Shown in pieces: positions 12,512 to 24,130 of a stretch of 64,000 nt of DNA. A program made the translations under genes and the position numbers. How positions within the stretch are numbered: position 1 is the stretch's first letter; every line of letters begins with the position of its first letter. Under the pieces are notes generated by a model, which saw nothing but the letters and a program-made list of their open reading frames with translations, did not search any database and was not told where the DNA came from. The stretch comes from Tachypleus tridentatus (lineage: Eukaryota > Arthropoda > Merostomata > Xiphosura > Limulidae): NCBI RefSeq assembly GCF_004210375.1, contig NC_134825.1, forward strand, positions 41,782,348 through 41,846,347. The letters are read 5' to 3'.

Positions 12512-12583
12512 TAAAACACCTGCAACTACGACAGGCCGGTGAACTGATCACTGCACTGAGTAAACATGTGGATGACAAAACAG
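12512..12583 (+). CDS. possible internal exon, unidentified
   Basis: 72 nt between a pyrimidine-containing acceptor (CACTAACCAG) and a donor GTTAGT. The open frame reads KHLQLRQAGELITALSKHVD, then DKT, which has far more protein-like composition than surrounding translations. The exon is symmetric (phase 1 in, phase 1 out). No neighbour exon was found with confidence and I do not recognise the protein. It could be a chance match or part of an old element. Confidence 0.25.
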
Positions 12584-13063
12584 GTTAGTAAGGTAGACGT
12601 TACTCATTACTGCCTGATAGAAACCTGCAAACGGTAAATGCTCTTACCTCGCTTCCCTGTCCGAGATGTACAGACAAACTGGCGACTGAACATTATGTCA
12701 CGCACTACACATCACTTAAGTCCAGCCACTCATAAGCCATCATAAATAACCTATTAATCAAAGTGTTCCAAAACTATTCCAACAACTCCTATAAGTTGCC
12801 ACAACTCTATCACCATCAGAGCCCTCTTTTGGTAAGGTTCCCTTTCACTTTTACAGCCAAACGAAGGTAATGCCAAGAAGCTACAACAAAAGGTACAATC
12901 ATGTGCCATGTGAAGAGTAAGAGTTTGGGTGTATACAAACTACAAATCACACCCACTTTATTTGTGTTAGTTTCTGTTCAACAGTAATTGTGTAAAAAAT
13001 TCAACAATTTGAAAGTTTTTTTAAAAAACTAAAATTTTAAATGTCAAATTCAGATTGATTGTA

Positions 13064-13118
13064 GAGCAGATAGCTATAGTGTAGCTTTCTGCGAAATTCA
13101 AAACAAACCAAACCAAAC
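13064..13118 (+). mobile_element. SINE 3'-tail fragment
   Basis: GAGCAGATAGCTATAGTGTA, then GCTTTCTGCGAAATTC and AAACAAACC. This is only the last 50 bp shared by both SINE families. Confidence 0.7.
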
Positions 13119-14315
13119 TGATTGAAATAAACCAAGAAGTCATTAAAATTCTCTCAAAGTCGAATAACACTGTGTTGTTCTCTAGCATAAAGTCACAGTG
13201 AAACTTAATGTTAAATTTAAAAATAAATATTGGAAAAGTTTAAAACACAAATTAGCTGAAAGTTGTTTTTTTCATTTTATTTGGTGAAGCTTCTCATATG
13301 TGGTTGCTCTAATATTCCTTAAGATATATAGAGAAATTAGATGCAATATATTTTATTTTATAATGCTATATGATGTTTAGTATTCTTTTATATTAATTTC
13401 ATATGCTTCGTTTCTCTGCATATGATCTCTAAATCAATTAACATATTTAAAAAACAAAACTAAATCTTTAAAACTGTGTTGTTCCATCAACAGTTATTTT
13501 ATTCCATGTGACATTGAGTTTGTGCTTGAAAAAAAAAAGTCGAATTATTACAATTTTCTAATTTTCTACACATTCTTGTACTTCAATGTCACACATAAGC
13601 TAAATGAAAAATTTCATACCTTGAAACGTTCAACAATAAATGTCTTAAACAAGGTTTCATCCCTGAACTTTTAATGATGAAGCAAATTTGGTTCTTAACA
13701 AGATATATTTAATTCATGATTTTAAAATTATTCATTTTAAAAGTCCTTATTTTTCAATGAAACTTTCTCTAGAAGTTACTTTACAGAAAAACAATCATAG
13801 ATTAATTCAATGAATAATATTTTTCAAACTGTATACTTTAAAAACATTATTGATTACATGAGTACTTGTTTGTGAATGATTTGAAAATGCATACACTAAC
13901 TCATCAGGTAAGCCTAAAAATGAAACTGCTTTAAATCTATTTCAGATCCTATGATTCTTACTGGCCAAGGAATAAAACAAGTGAGTTGTGATGTATTATA
14001 AAAAGCATTGTCCTGATGTAGTTTCAGTGTTTAACCATTAAATGTATGTGAATAAGTATCCTCCTGGAAGACTGGACTTTACACATTCTCATGAAAAACA
14101 GGGAAAAGGTCTTGGTATTTAATGTAATCATAATCAATACTACATATTACTTATATAACAATCATAAACTCTCTTTAAAAGCTCTGCTTACATTTATGTA
14201 ATCATTTATGGGTACAAGCTTATTTTCTTTAGAATAAAGCCATATTAGACTATCTGCTATGTATACCTCAAGGAATCGAATTATAGGTTTTAGCATGTGA
14301 AGTCTTTAAACTTAC

Positions 14316-14400
14316 CACTGTTGCACAAGGGAACTGGATACAAGCAGAAACCATCTTTCAGACAGTGCTTATTACTTATTCCTACAGACCACCATCTAGC
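14316..14400 (-). CDS. possible exon, unidentified
   Basis: 85 nt between a CTTCCTCAG acceptor and the perfect donor GTAAGT. The frame reads ARWWSVGISNKHCLKDGFCL, then YPVPLCNS. It lies 1.2 kb downstream of the MGST3 stop on the same strand. No continuation was identified. The plus strand is also open here, so the coding strand is not certain. Confidence 0.22.
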
Positions 14401-14471
14401 CTGAGGAAGCTTTATGATATCTAGTTGCATGAGTAATGACAACATTTACAAAACTCGAGTAGTATTTTATA

Positions 14472-14638
14472 GTAAATTAACAATGATTTGTAAGCAAACT
14501 AATATTTATTGTAGAGAACATACCTGTTTCCACAATACCTTGGCTTGGATAAAGAAGAGAGACTAAAGTTCTATTAAACACAGCATGTTTCCTATAATAA
14601 GTATCACTGTGCTTACAAATCATTGTTTGTTAATTTAC
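14472..14638. mobile_element. short inverted-repeat element (MITE-like)
   Basis: GTAAATTAACAATGATTTGT followed by AAGCA at the left is mirrored at the right by TGCTTACAAATCATTG..TTAATTTAC (one arm has a 4-base insertion). The arms are about 25-29 bp and the interior about 110 bp, non-coding. No clear target duplication. Confidence 0.5.
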
Positions 14639-15525
14639 CATTGTGTTAGTATAATGTGCTTTCCTACAATTATGTTTTGGGTCATAGATATTTGACCAAA
14701 GACATATTGATGTTATATTGATCTACTAATCAAACATTTGCAAGGTATATTATTTAGTATTTTTAATTACTTGTACAATTTGGTGGAATCATATCAAATG
14801 CCTCCTTTTACTTGGAGGGATATGAATTGCCTTATTTCAAAATAAGAAAACCCAGCACTGTATCTATTCTACAGCAAATGCCATTTTTCCCAGAATTTCA
14901 ACACAATAATCTCAGCCAGGAATTCAGTCTGAAATAAGGTCAACACATTGGTTACAGCTAAGAGTGTAGTTTGGAATAACTTCAACAAAATAGTTTCAAC
15001 TCAGACTGCAGTGATAGATAAAAGTCTCAGTTTTTTAAGTATGAACTTTCAATCTTATTAATTCCTAATATGGCATATATGCATTTACTTCACAATTGTT
15101 CATAATTTAACTATCTCAAACTGTTTCACAGTAACTGTAATTACTATAAACAGTAATAATACATTTCTAACAAACTAAAATAAAAACACAATAGTAAACT
15201 CTTGACACATGCATCATCTCAATTATTTATATGATATTTTACTGTATTTCCCAATATTACTGCACTCTTTAGTTTTAAAAAGTTTTAGTTATCAGTGTAC
15301 AAGACTTGTATAACAAATATTACAAAGCACCTCAATTCAAACAATCACATACACACTAAAATTTTTAGAAAAAAAAACATTATTAATCACATGTAGGAAA
15401 CAAACATTTTTAATAACTGCTCTGAAGGTGTTTTTTAGACAGTAAAATAAGCAAAAACAAATGTAATCAAATGATGGAAATTTTCCTTAAGAATGAAATT
15501 TGTTGCTGAAAATAGTGCAGATCTG

Positions 15526-15531
15526 TTTATT
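15526..15531 (-). terminator. candidate polyadenylation signal of MGST3
   Basis: AATAAA on the minus strand about 100 nt after the MGST3 stop codon. AATAAA is common by chance in DNA this AT-rich, so it is only the nearest good candidate. Confidence 0.4.
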
Positions 15532-15629
15532 TGTAATTAAGCATCAAATAACACCATGATTAATTGTAACATTTGATCTTATTGCTTAAAACAGGCAGTT
15601 TAGCTGTCTACTGTCTAAATCACCACTTG

Positions 15630-15730
15630 CTAAACCCAGCCAAGAAGGCCCACACCAAAACGTAAAGTGCTGAAGAGTAGAAATAAGAGTCCAATATATT
15701 GAAATCCTCCTTTCAGCCTTTTCTGTGGAT
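15630..15730 (-). CDS. MGST3: MGST3 coding exon 5 (stop codon)
   Basis: 101 nt after the acceptor AACAATAG. It completes Asp and encodes PQKRLKGGFQYIGLL, the last hydrophobic helix and LLGWV before TAG at 15630-15632. The (D)PxKRxxGGF motif directly after YSTG is diagnostic for MGST3. Confidence 0.94.
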
Positions 15731-18700
15731 CTATTGTTTAAAATAACTTGGTATGAAATGAAATGATAACATAGAAATAGGAAATACAAATGCTGGAGGT
15801 GTCCAACACATTACAGAATTTTAAAAAATTAGTGAACAACTAAAATATGACAGAAAAAATATATCAAATAAAATAAGTTCTTGTGATGACATCACACTTG
15901 TGGTGAAATGTTGTTTGTATGTAGTATATTTTTTCTACCATATTTTAGTTGTTTTCTGGAATTTTAAAATAAAAACAGGAAAAAAAAAAGCCTTTCCATT
16001 AAAGGATTATACATATTTTTTGGGTTAGGAATTAAAGATTAAAACTGTTAATATTAAAAATTATCGAATCAACTTGGTAATAGATGTATAGTGCAAAATA
16101 AAACCCTAAACTTATGTCAATTCAGTTGAATGCATACACAAAACCTGTTCTTCTAAATTTTCTAAAAAATATTTTTTATAAAATAAATATATGAAACCAT
16201 AAACTGAATATCATTTTCAAACACAGTTGAAAATACCTTTTAAATCTTAACTAATTACACTGAAGTAAGTTTTGTGTACTACTACCTACAGAGAATCAAT
16301 AGAAGATCATATGAGTGCAAAATACAATCCCATGATTGTGTACGGTAAGAAAATACACCCACTTTCAAATTCCTAGAAATGTTTTTTTTACTGTAACTTG
16401 GCTCCAGTGCTTATTACAACTTTACCACTAACTCTATCAACTTTCTATGCATATTTATATAAATTTACCTCCTGTAGAGTATCCAAGAGCATAAACTATT
16501 CTTCCAAGTAGCCAAACCAATCCAGCAGCTGCTCCAAGTTGCTATTTAAATAAATAGTGAAACCTCTTGAATATAACAATCATGTTACACCTTAATCCCA
16601 AAACCATTCTCGCAGTAAGTGTATGTCATTCAACTTTCATAACAAGTATGTCATTTTGTGTTTCTACTGTTGGAAAAATGCTTTTTTTCAATTTTTCTCA
16701 AATCTTTGTTAATTATGAACATCATACAACCATGAACCTGTTGCAAGCTTACCTCGGCAATGATTATGAAACAAATCACTAATAATGTAGCTTATGTAGT
16801 AGGCACATATACAGCTATTATAAAATGTACAACTACCTTTTAGGAGAAAATTCTTTGAAAAGAAAATATGTTTAGAGCTGTTTATGCACATTAATGATGG
16901 TCTAAAATCAATACTAACTACAAGAAAGACAATTACTTACATATACAAAACTTTTATTAAAAGGTTCTATTGAATGACTCTAATGAATATTTATGTATTG
17001 TATTTTATATATAAAAGAGCTGTTTTCAGGGTATTGTAACAAAAATGTGTATATATCACAATATGTATAACATAAGCATATAAGGTATTTTCTACTTTCT
17101 TATTTTAATACAGTATTATTCAAAATTTGTCATTCATTCATTTTTCACACAACACCTGATAAAAAAAACCATTAAGTTCTTTTGTTACTAGTTGCTATGG
17201 TTTTTTGTCAGTCTCTTGAGATAACATTTAAATAGAACATATGGCAGTAATGTTGCCAACTGTGTAACGATGTTGACAATAGCGTCCTTCACTGATGGGG
17301 TAAAGAATTTTTTCAGCACTTTTTGCTTTAGCTAATAATGCAAAAATGTATAAAAAAAATGGATAAACATTAAGTCTTCTAAATATATTTGGTCATTAAG
17401 TGGCACTCCTACTAGTCTATATAAGAGTTATTATTTGTTAAAAATACATAAATATTATGCATAATACAGTGTTTTAACAGTTTTCAATTTTTGCATCTAC
17501 CGAGAGTCAAGCAGGTTTTTCGTAATAAACAAGCTACATCTAATGCTATTTATAGAAAATCTTTACAAAAATGTAACACATACACAAAAAACATGTTACA
17601 TTTCCTAATTTAACTACATATGAAAGAAAACAAGTCCTCAAACCACACCTTTATCACTGTATCTTTCATTATAACATTCTACATTGTTTGTTTTAACTTA
17701 TTTAAACAACTACATAAACAAATCTTAAAAACAAGTAAACTTGTGGGTTACTTTTCTCTTCTTATTTTGTAAGGTATAAAAGTAGTTAGCTATTGCTCAA
17801 TTAATATAATTTTAGTTTTAGACTATTAATAATAAGTGGTATGATGACAAATGGCTTATGATATTGTTTTTTGGTATTCCAAGTTTCTCACTGTATAGTG
17901 TTGAAATTACTGGTTATCACATCAATTTAATAAGAACTCTCAATCAGCAGCAAGATGAAAAATAAAAACAAACTCTTTCTGTCAATTCAGATAATTTCTT
18001 TGTAAGAGTAGCCAAAATTTAATTTATTGGATATAATATAAAAACACAAATTTGGTAAAAATATGTTTATTCAAAGCAGCTTAGACAAATAGTGTTCAAA
18101 CAAAGTTCTCTTCAAAAATCTTGAAACAAATTATACACCTGTATTTAGTAAAAAAAAAAAAAAAGTTATAAAAAGGTTTAATTAGCCAATCATAAACATG
18201 CTTACACAATATAATACAATATGTGGAGAAAGAATGAAACATATAAACTTACAGGATAATGAATCCCACCTAGGAGCAGCATAACTTGAAACTGTGTGAA
18301 ATTTTCTAAACTACATGATGAAAATAAATAAAGCTGTAGGTCTGGAGTTAAATATAAAGTATATTTAACAAAAAAAAAATATATAAAAAATAAAGCACCT
18401 GTTTCTTTAAATAATTTTGAGCATTGGAATTGTATTTCATAAATTCATATATTTTTGTTAAAGATTACAATTCATTTGTACATTTTCAAAATCTGATTAC
18501 AAACCAAAGTAAGTTGTTTGCACATCTACACATTGTCACTATATAATAAAAAATTGTGGATCAGGATCCAACAGCACAGTTTAACTCTGTCCTTATGAAC
18601 TGGTTAAAATGTGCATGTCATAATATTTCAGTGTTACATTAAAAATTTAATGAAACAACTTTATTATATGTCAATAAAACTGGAATGAAGAGTTTATGAT

Positions 18701-21700
18701 TCAAAATATGTCATGTTATTCACATGTAAATCATGTTCCACTCAAACTGACTTGGCAATAATGAAATGTATTGACACATTTTTAATAGAAATACCTTATT
18801 AAAAACTTGAATTACTTTAGTATGTACAAGAAAATTTTTATCAGGGGTGATATTCTCAAAAAAAAAGAGTGAAGTGTACTCGTTTTTGTTAAAGGAAAAA
18901 ATATTCTATTTGTAAACAAATATAATGACAAAGCAGCTCAAACGAGTAACAGTATTATTACCACCTTACAAAAACAAGTTCCAGTACTCAGTACTGGAGA
19001 GTAGCAGCAGAACTTCACCCATGATTTTAACTAAAAGCTTGTCATATTTCATAAAAAATACATGTAGTTAACTTAAGAGTTATAGTGTGTATAATTTGAA
19101 AGATCCAAGATTAAACTGACCAATGTTACTTTGATCAAGTTAATCAGTGAAACGGAGAAAGAATAACTAAAAGTTGAATTGAAATTAATTTTACAATAAA
19201 ACAATGTTTACATGAAGATAGCAAGTAAAATTATACTTTCACAATATTCAATATATACAACTGAATGTGTTCTGACACTTTAAATTAGAGCTAAACTTAT
19301 AAGATGTGATACTGCATATTCTGTTCTCTAGAGAATACTCTATAATTAAATGATAACTTACAAGTTTTGATGAGCTCTCTGAATACAGTTAAAGACATTG
19401 TTGGATTCACTGTACATAACAGGATACTAAGTAAAAAAAAAGGAACACAAATATTATATGAAACATGTAAACTTTACTTTAAAATTATATGCAGTGAATG
19501 TAGAATTACAATATTTAATAAGAAACTGAAATGTAACAATTTGAAAAAAATTTTAATACCCTATACATATATATCCATGATTTGCAAAGAACAAATTGAT
19601 AAAATAGAATAAACAGCCTCAAAATGATTTTTACACCATTCAAATTAATCTACTTTTAACAAAAAACGAAATGTGCTAATATGAAAATGAAGTTGCATCT
19701 TGCTGATTCATAAACCATATGCTTATAATTTCTTAAGACTGGAGTATCACTTCTTCAAGAACTAGATCAACAAGCTAAGTTCTAGACTAACAACACTGTT
19801 CTAAGTGAACTTTTACTGACAAAAATGAAAGTCAGCATGAAATGAATGAATAAAATACCAGTAGAAAAGAAAAATTATTTCGAAAAATATATTTATAAAC
19901 CTTATCAAAATATATTATGCATTAACATTATATTGACCATCAAAACTTGCTCCCACAAAACAAATTTAGAGTATATTGTAATAAAACTAAGTTACAGTAC
20001 CAATAATATGATTACTTGACTAAAGTAAGACATATATAGCATTAGAGCTTATTTCTTCAGATTACAAAACTATTTAAAATGTTATATTTAGTGCTTCATT
20101 TGGAAACTGATTCTTCATGTTAAGATTATCATTAAGTGTTTGTTAAGGCCATTAAAACCCTATTTTTCACTTTATATAAGCAGCAAAAAAAAATTTAAAA
20201 TTAATATTTACATCTACATCTGTATTCTATCTTACCATTAACATCTCTCTTATTTTCACTTAATCTTCTGCATGCTCAATTCTTAATGTGAACTATGTTA
20301 TTTTAAATTTAATCAGTAATTTCCATTTTCACACATTTTGGTTAAGAGGTATAAATTCCTTTTCAACCAGATTATTTGAGCTGTTTAGATTAGTTATCCA
20401 ATATGTCCCTTTCAAAATAATTTTGAAAGTGTCTGAAAGTCTAACTTTAGTTAACCTCCATAGTTCTTGTTAAGAGCATAATTCAATTTCACAAATGAAA
20501 ATGTTAGCATTCCACTGTATCAGAAAAGTCAGAGTCATGTGGTGGAGTATATGTTGGTCTACAGATTCACAATCAAGATTCAGTACTTTCTCAGCAGACA
20601 ATGCAAAAATGATGATTGCTTATTAAAAAGTACAAACAATTCTGTGGGTCTGTTGTTTTCTTAACAATTACAAGTATCAAGCTTCATTAAACAATGCAAT
20701 TAAATATATAAAAACAAAAGCATTACAAGAGCATAAAATCTGTGTTGCCCCAAGATGAGCAGTGGGTGATTCAGTAAAAATGAAAATACTATTACCTCAG
20801 TAACTGAGGTCTAATATTCTTAGACATGTTAGAGAATATTTTTTCTTTTTACAGTTGAAAGCAACTAACTATTGGCATATTTCTTCAACAAACAGTGTAT
20901 CATCTCAGTTTGCACTTTGCATTCATCATCCACTATAAAATGTCCTGATGAACCACTGAACTGTTACCTTGAGCATGGAAGTCTTCTCACCTTATGCTAA
21001 CTAGATTTTTTTTACCTTGGGACACACCAACTACACATTATGCCCTATATTCATTTACATCTTTAGACCTCCAGGAAAGTAACATGAAAACAATAAATGA
21101 AATTACACAATGCCTACTTTCCATTTGGTAAATATGTCTCTGTAACTCCACCATGGTAGAAACATATCTTAAAAGGTATGTAGAGAAGCATGTATTCTAT
21201 TATGTTCTATATTTTCTCAGTAAAAAGCTGTGGTGCTTTAAAATGTGTACAGCAATATGTAGATATTCTACAGTTTATGTTGCCTGAAGCTGACAATCTA
21301 TTTCTTTAAGTATATTACTTTCATTAATGCCATTTATAATCATTTTATAAAGTTAATTTTAGAAAATTTACAAGAAAATCAGTCTTATTCCCATGAAACT
21401 GGAAAAGAATCTGAAGTTCATATACTTCCTCACTTAGCAGTAAAGAACTAACAAAAGAACATGCTATTTTATAATTAGTGTCACTTTTCATATATGAAAA
21501 GAAAATTATTAGAATTGATGTTTATGACTACAGTTGTTTTTGTTTTCTAAAAAGGATGTGTTACATGTGTCATGTTTAAGAACTATGGTTATTTTCAGTA
21601 TTGAAGAGGAAGTGTTCAATGACCAAACAGTTATTTTTAATATTGAGCAAGATATTAATACAAATGTTTTGTTTAAGAGGTAGGGTTTATAATAATGAAG

Positions 21701-22662
21701 GAAATATTGTTAGAAGCATTTTAAAACCAAGGGTTGTTTTTAATGATACAAAGACATATTGTTAAAACTGTTTCACTGAAGTAGTAGTGATTTTTAATAC
21801 TCTGAAGGATCTGTTAGAAGTGTTGTGTTTAGGAGTTACATTTGGTTTTATTACCAAAGAAAAAGCTTTGGAAACTCATACCAAAATTTAAGAAAAATGA
21901 CTGGTCTTTCAAGAGTTTACCTGACAATGTGATGTGTCGTATCAGTTTGAATGTATGTGTATATATATATGTTAATAAGTACCAGAAAACCATTTACTTG
22001 TCAAGTTTACCCTTTTACTGTAAATACTGACACAATCAACCATCTATTTTTTTTAATCTGTATTACTGTGTCACTTTGTAAAGTTTTGATAATGTTACAT
22101 CAAGTGTGTAAAGACTGAAGATTGTTTTCTGCCAGTACTTTATCTATGTTCTATGCATATTTATGTTTCAGTAATTTATTACCAATTACCTGTCTTTTGA
22201 TGTTTACATTAGGCTTATCAAATATCCAGAATCAACAGTTGTAAATCAGAATGTAACACTTTTTCTATGTAATATTTTTACATTAGCACTAATATATAAT
22301 CTAGATTTTAAATATCACTTTAAGTGTTTTCTTTCATACATTTCTTAACACACACAATCCAGAATATTTGCATTGATCTATCATACATAAAATTTAATTC
22401 ATCTTCTCTGAGCTTAAATATAAGCTTCATGCAGTATACAGACTGATACCAGCTTGTGAATCAGTTTCAAAGGAATGAAAGTCCATGTTTTGCATACAGA
22501 AAAGGTTTTTATACTAATATTAGAAACAAACAATATTACCTTGATTCCATATTTTTTTCTAGCACTGCCAACTCTCATTGCCAGCCATGTGTTAACAAAA
22601 CATGATAGCACTGACACAAGGATAACATAGCCATATTCTGAAGGAATGTTTAAGGTCAACAT
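15630..22662 (-). CDS. MGST3: microsomal glutathione S-transferase 3 (MAPEG family), 5 coding exons
   Basis: Membrane-bound glutathione transferase/peroxidase of the ER or outer mitochondrial membrane; the family conjugates glutathione to lipid electrophiles and reduces lipid hydroperoxides. I joined exons 22540-22662, 19362-19426, 18253-18310, 16469-16541 and 15630-15730 (minus strand). Together they are 420 nt, 139 residues plus TAG, against about 150 for vertebrate MGST3. Intron phases run 0, 2, 0, 1 and all keep the frame. Visible landmarks: first membrane helix at residues 10-28 (starts EYGYVIL), basic SARKKYG loop at 34-39, YPVMYS at 42-47, the family signature FNCIQRAHQN at 53-62, GGIHYP at 77-82, GRIVYALGYSTGDP at 95-108, and a last helix ending LLGWV. 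The start ATG aligns with the short N-terminus of the family. No stop or frameshift was seen. Introns are 0.7-3.1 kb. A 5' UTR exon could lie further upstream. What I saw is the splice structure; the enzymatic role is from the family. Confidence 0.93.
15731..16468 (-). other. MGST3 intron 4
   Basis: 738 bp, bounded by GTAAAT and AACAATAG on the minus strand. No element recognised inside. Confidence 0.85.
16469..16541 (-). CDS. MGST3: MGST3 coding exon 4
   Basis: 73 nt from acceptor TTTAAATAG to donor GTAAAT. It encodes QLGAAAGLVWLLGRIVYALG and then YSTG, matching the third helix and the GRxxYAxGYxTG motif of MGST3. The exon ends with one base of the next codon (GAT after splicing). Confidence 0.93.
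16542..18252 (-). other. MGST3 intron 3
   Basis: 1711 bp, GTAAGT to TTTAAATAG on the minus strand. AT-rich; no SINE and no supported exon inside. Confidence 0.85.
18253..18310 (-). CDS. MGST3: MGST3 coding exon 3
   Basis: 58 nt between acceptor CATGTAG and donor GTAAGT. The first base completes the split codon (Phe where vertebrates usually have Thr), followed by LENFTQFQVMLLLGGIHYP, the second membrane segment of the family. It ends in phase 0. Confidence 0.93.
18311..19361 (-). other. MGST3 intron 2
   Basis: 1051 bp, GTAAGT to CATGTAG on the minus strand. Nothing else recognised. Confidence 0.85.
19362..19426 (-). CDS. MGST3: MGST3 coding exon 2 (FNCIQRAHQN signature)
   Basis: 65 nt. The acceptor is a pyrimidine-rich run ending TTACTTAG and the donor is GTAAGT. 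It encodes YPVMYSESNNV followed by FNCIQRAHQN, which contains the Arg and Asn conserved in MAPEG enzymes. It enters in phase 0 and leaves after two bases of a codon. Confidence 0.95.
19427..22539 (-). other. MGST3 intron 1
   Basis: 3113 bp, GTAATA to TTACTTAG on the minus strand. The longest intron; no mobile element recognised, which is unusual for this window. Confidence 0.85.
22540..22662 (-). CDS. MGST3: MGST3 coding exon 1 (start codon)
   Basis: 123 nt, 41 codons, from ATG at 22662 to AAG followed by the donor GTAATA (phase 0). It encodes the N-terminal segment with EYGYVILVSVLS and the first membrane helix, then the SARKKYGIK loop. An open frame continues upstream without an ATG, so this is the first usable methionine. 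Confidence 0.92.
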
Positions 22663-23841
22663 TGTAGAGAACAGTCTTGAGGAGATGAACACAAATACTG
22701 AACTCAATCTTTAGAAGATATGCAGGATGACCTTGCAGATCACATGTTCAAAGCACATATTGACTTATTTTCTAGCCAATGTAGATAACGCCCTCTACAT
22801 GCATAAAGGAGGTAAACCAACTGTATTAAACATATTACACTTCATATAACAATCTCAATATCCCACCCAATAACTGCTACATATTACAGTGAACTTTAAA
22901 CAGTTAGATAAGATTCCCTTGTAAAGGGAAAATTTATCTAAAATGAAATGTCAAGACCTAATAAACCTGTACTCTAAAATGACTTGCAAAAATTCCAGTT
23001 CTTTACAAACATACACTGTATATCTGGAATAAAAAGTTAAAAAATATTGAAGTTAGTTAGCTACTACAACTTTCAGACTGATAATCTTACTATAATTTGA
23101 GAGAAGTGTAAAGAAATTATTTCTATTTCAAAATGCACAGATTTCATTGCTCCAATACAAGCTAAATATAGCTCAGTCAGTGGGGATACTCACTAGGGGT
23201 TCTGATTGGATTTTGCACTTTTCTCTTTTATTAGATAAGATATACATACAGCCTATGTACTTTCAGTCATTACTGACTGGTATACTTAGTACAAAAACAG
23301 AAACATTATTTATATACATAACTTGTAAAACATTAATTCTACAATTGCATTTGATTTCAAAATTACATCAGTCATTTGAGGGATTTCTTTTTCACACATT
23401 GTTTACAGAAACTTTCAATACAGACACACTTATTGCCACTGGTACCTTACAGAAAAAAACAGCTTTCATAAACCTCTTACCATGCATCAAGCAGATATAT
23501 TGTCTATTCCATTCAAAGGGATAGAATGTACTACATAACTAAAAAACAATAAATGAAATCACTTTCTTTTAGAAATACAATTCACTGTGCAATTCTAAAT
23601 ATTGATTTATTTCAAGTTAGAAAAATGTGATACATATTTACCCTCGGGTAACCTGGAGCTTATGTAACTTTTGTAGGTCTGTGAGACCTAATTAAATTGT
23701 AGTAGTTTTATTTATGAAAGTTACTATTTCGAGTCTCAATAACAGTGTGTGTTTGCAAAATGCTTTGGTCTACAAATTAAATTAATGGATGCTGATTATG
23801 CCCTTCCCATTTCTGTAGTACCATTCCTTTTTTTTATGTTG
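22663..23841. other. upstream region of MGST3; no separate gene supported
   Basis: Should contain the 5' UTR or a splice to an upstream non-coding exon, neither of which I can place. A 125-codon plus-strand ORF at 23147-23524 has no recognisable domain, an AT-driven composition and no splice signals that I trust, so I do not call it a gene. Confidence 0.4.
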
Positions 23842-24130
23842 CAAAGCTCCATACACACAAACCATCTCCCAAGAACAAAGTTCCATATACACAATCCACA
23901 TCCAAGAATAAAGCTCCATATACATAAACCACCATCCAGGAATAAAGCTACATATACAGAATCCTCATTAATAATAAAGCTCCATGTACATAAATCACCA
24001 TCCAAGAATAAAGCTCCATAAACACAAACCATCACCTGGGAATAAAGCTCCCTATACACACCCATCACCCAAGAATAAATTTCCATATGCAAAAAACCAC
24101 CATCCAGGAATAAAGCTCCCTATACACAAG
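23842..24130. repeat. minisatellite, about 33-34 bp x 8-9 copies
   Basis: Units start AAAGCTCCATATACACAAAC and continue CACCATCCAAGAAT with point changes and small indels between copies. The unit length lets several frames stay open on both strands, which explains the overlapping ORFs here. Confidence 0.9.

Noticed and set aside
22540-22707. Longer N-terminus for MGST3 from further upstream
   Set aside because: The extension has no ATG, only a TTG at 22707, and MGST3 proteins start close to the EYG motif.
23147-23524. 125-codon plus-strand ORF, the longest outside elements
   Set aside because: No domain, AT-driven composition, no trustworthy splice sites, and the start is not in a clear context; a frame of this length is expected by chance in 64 kb.
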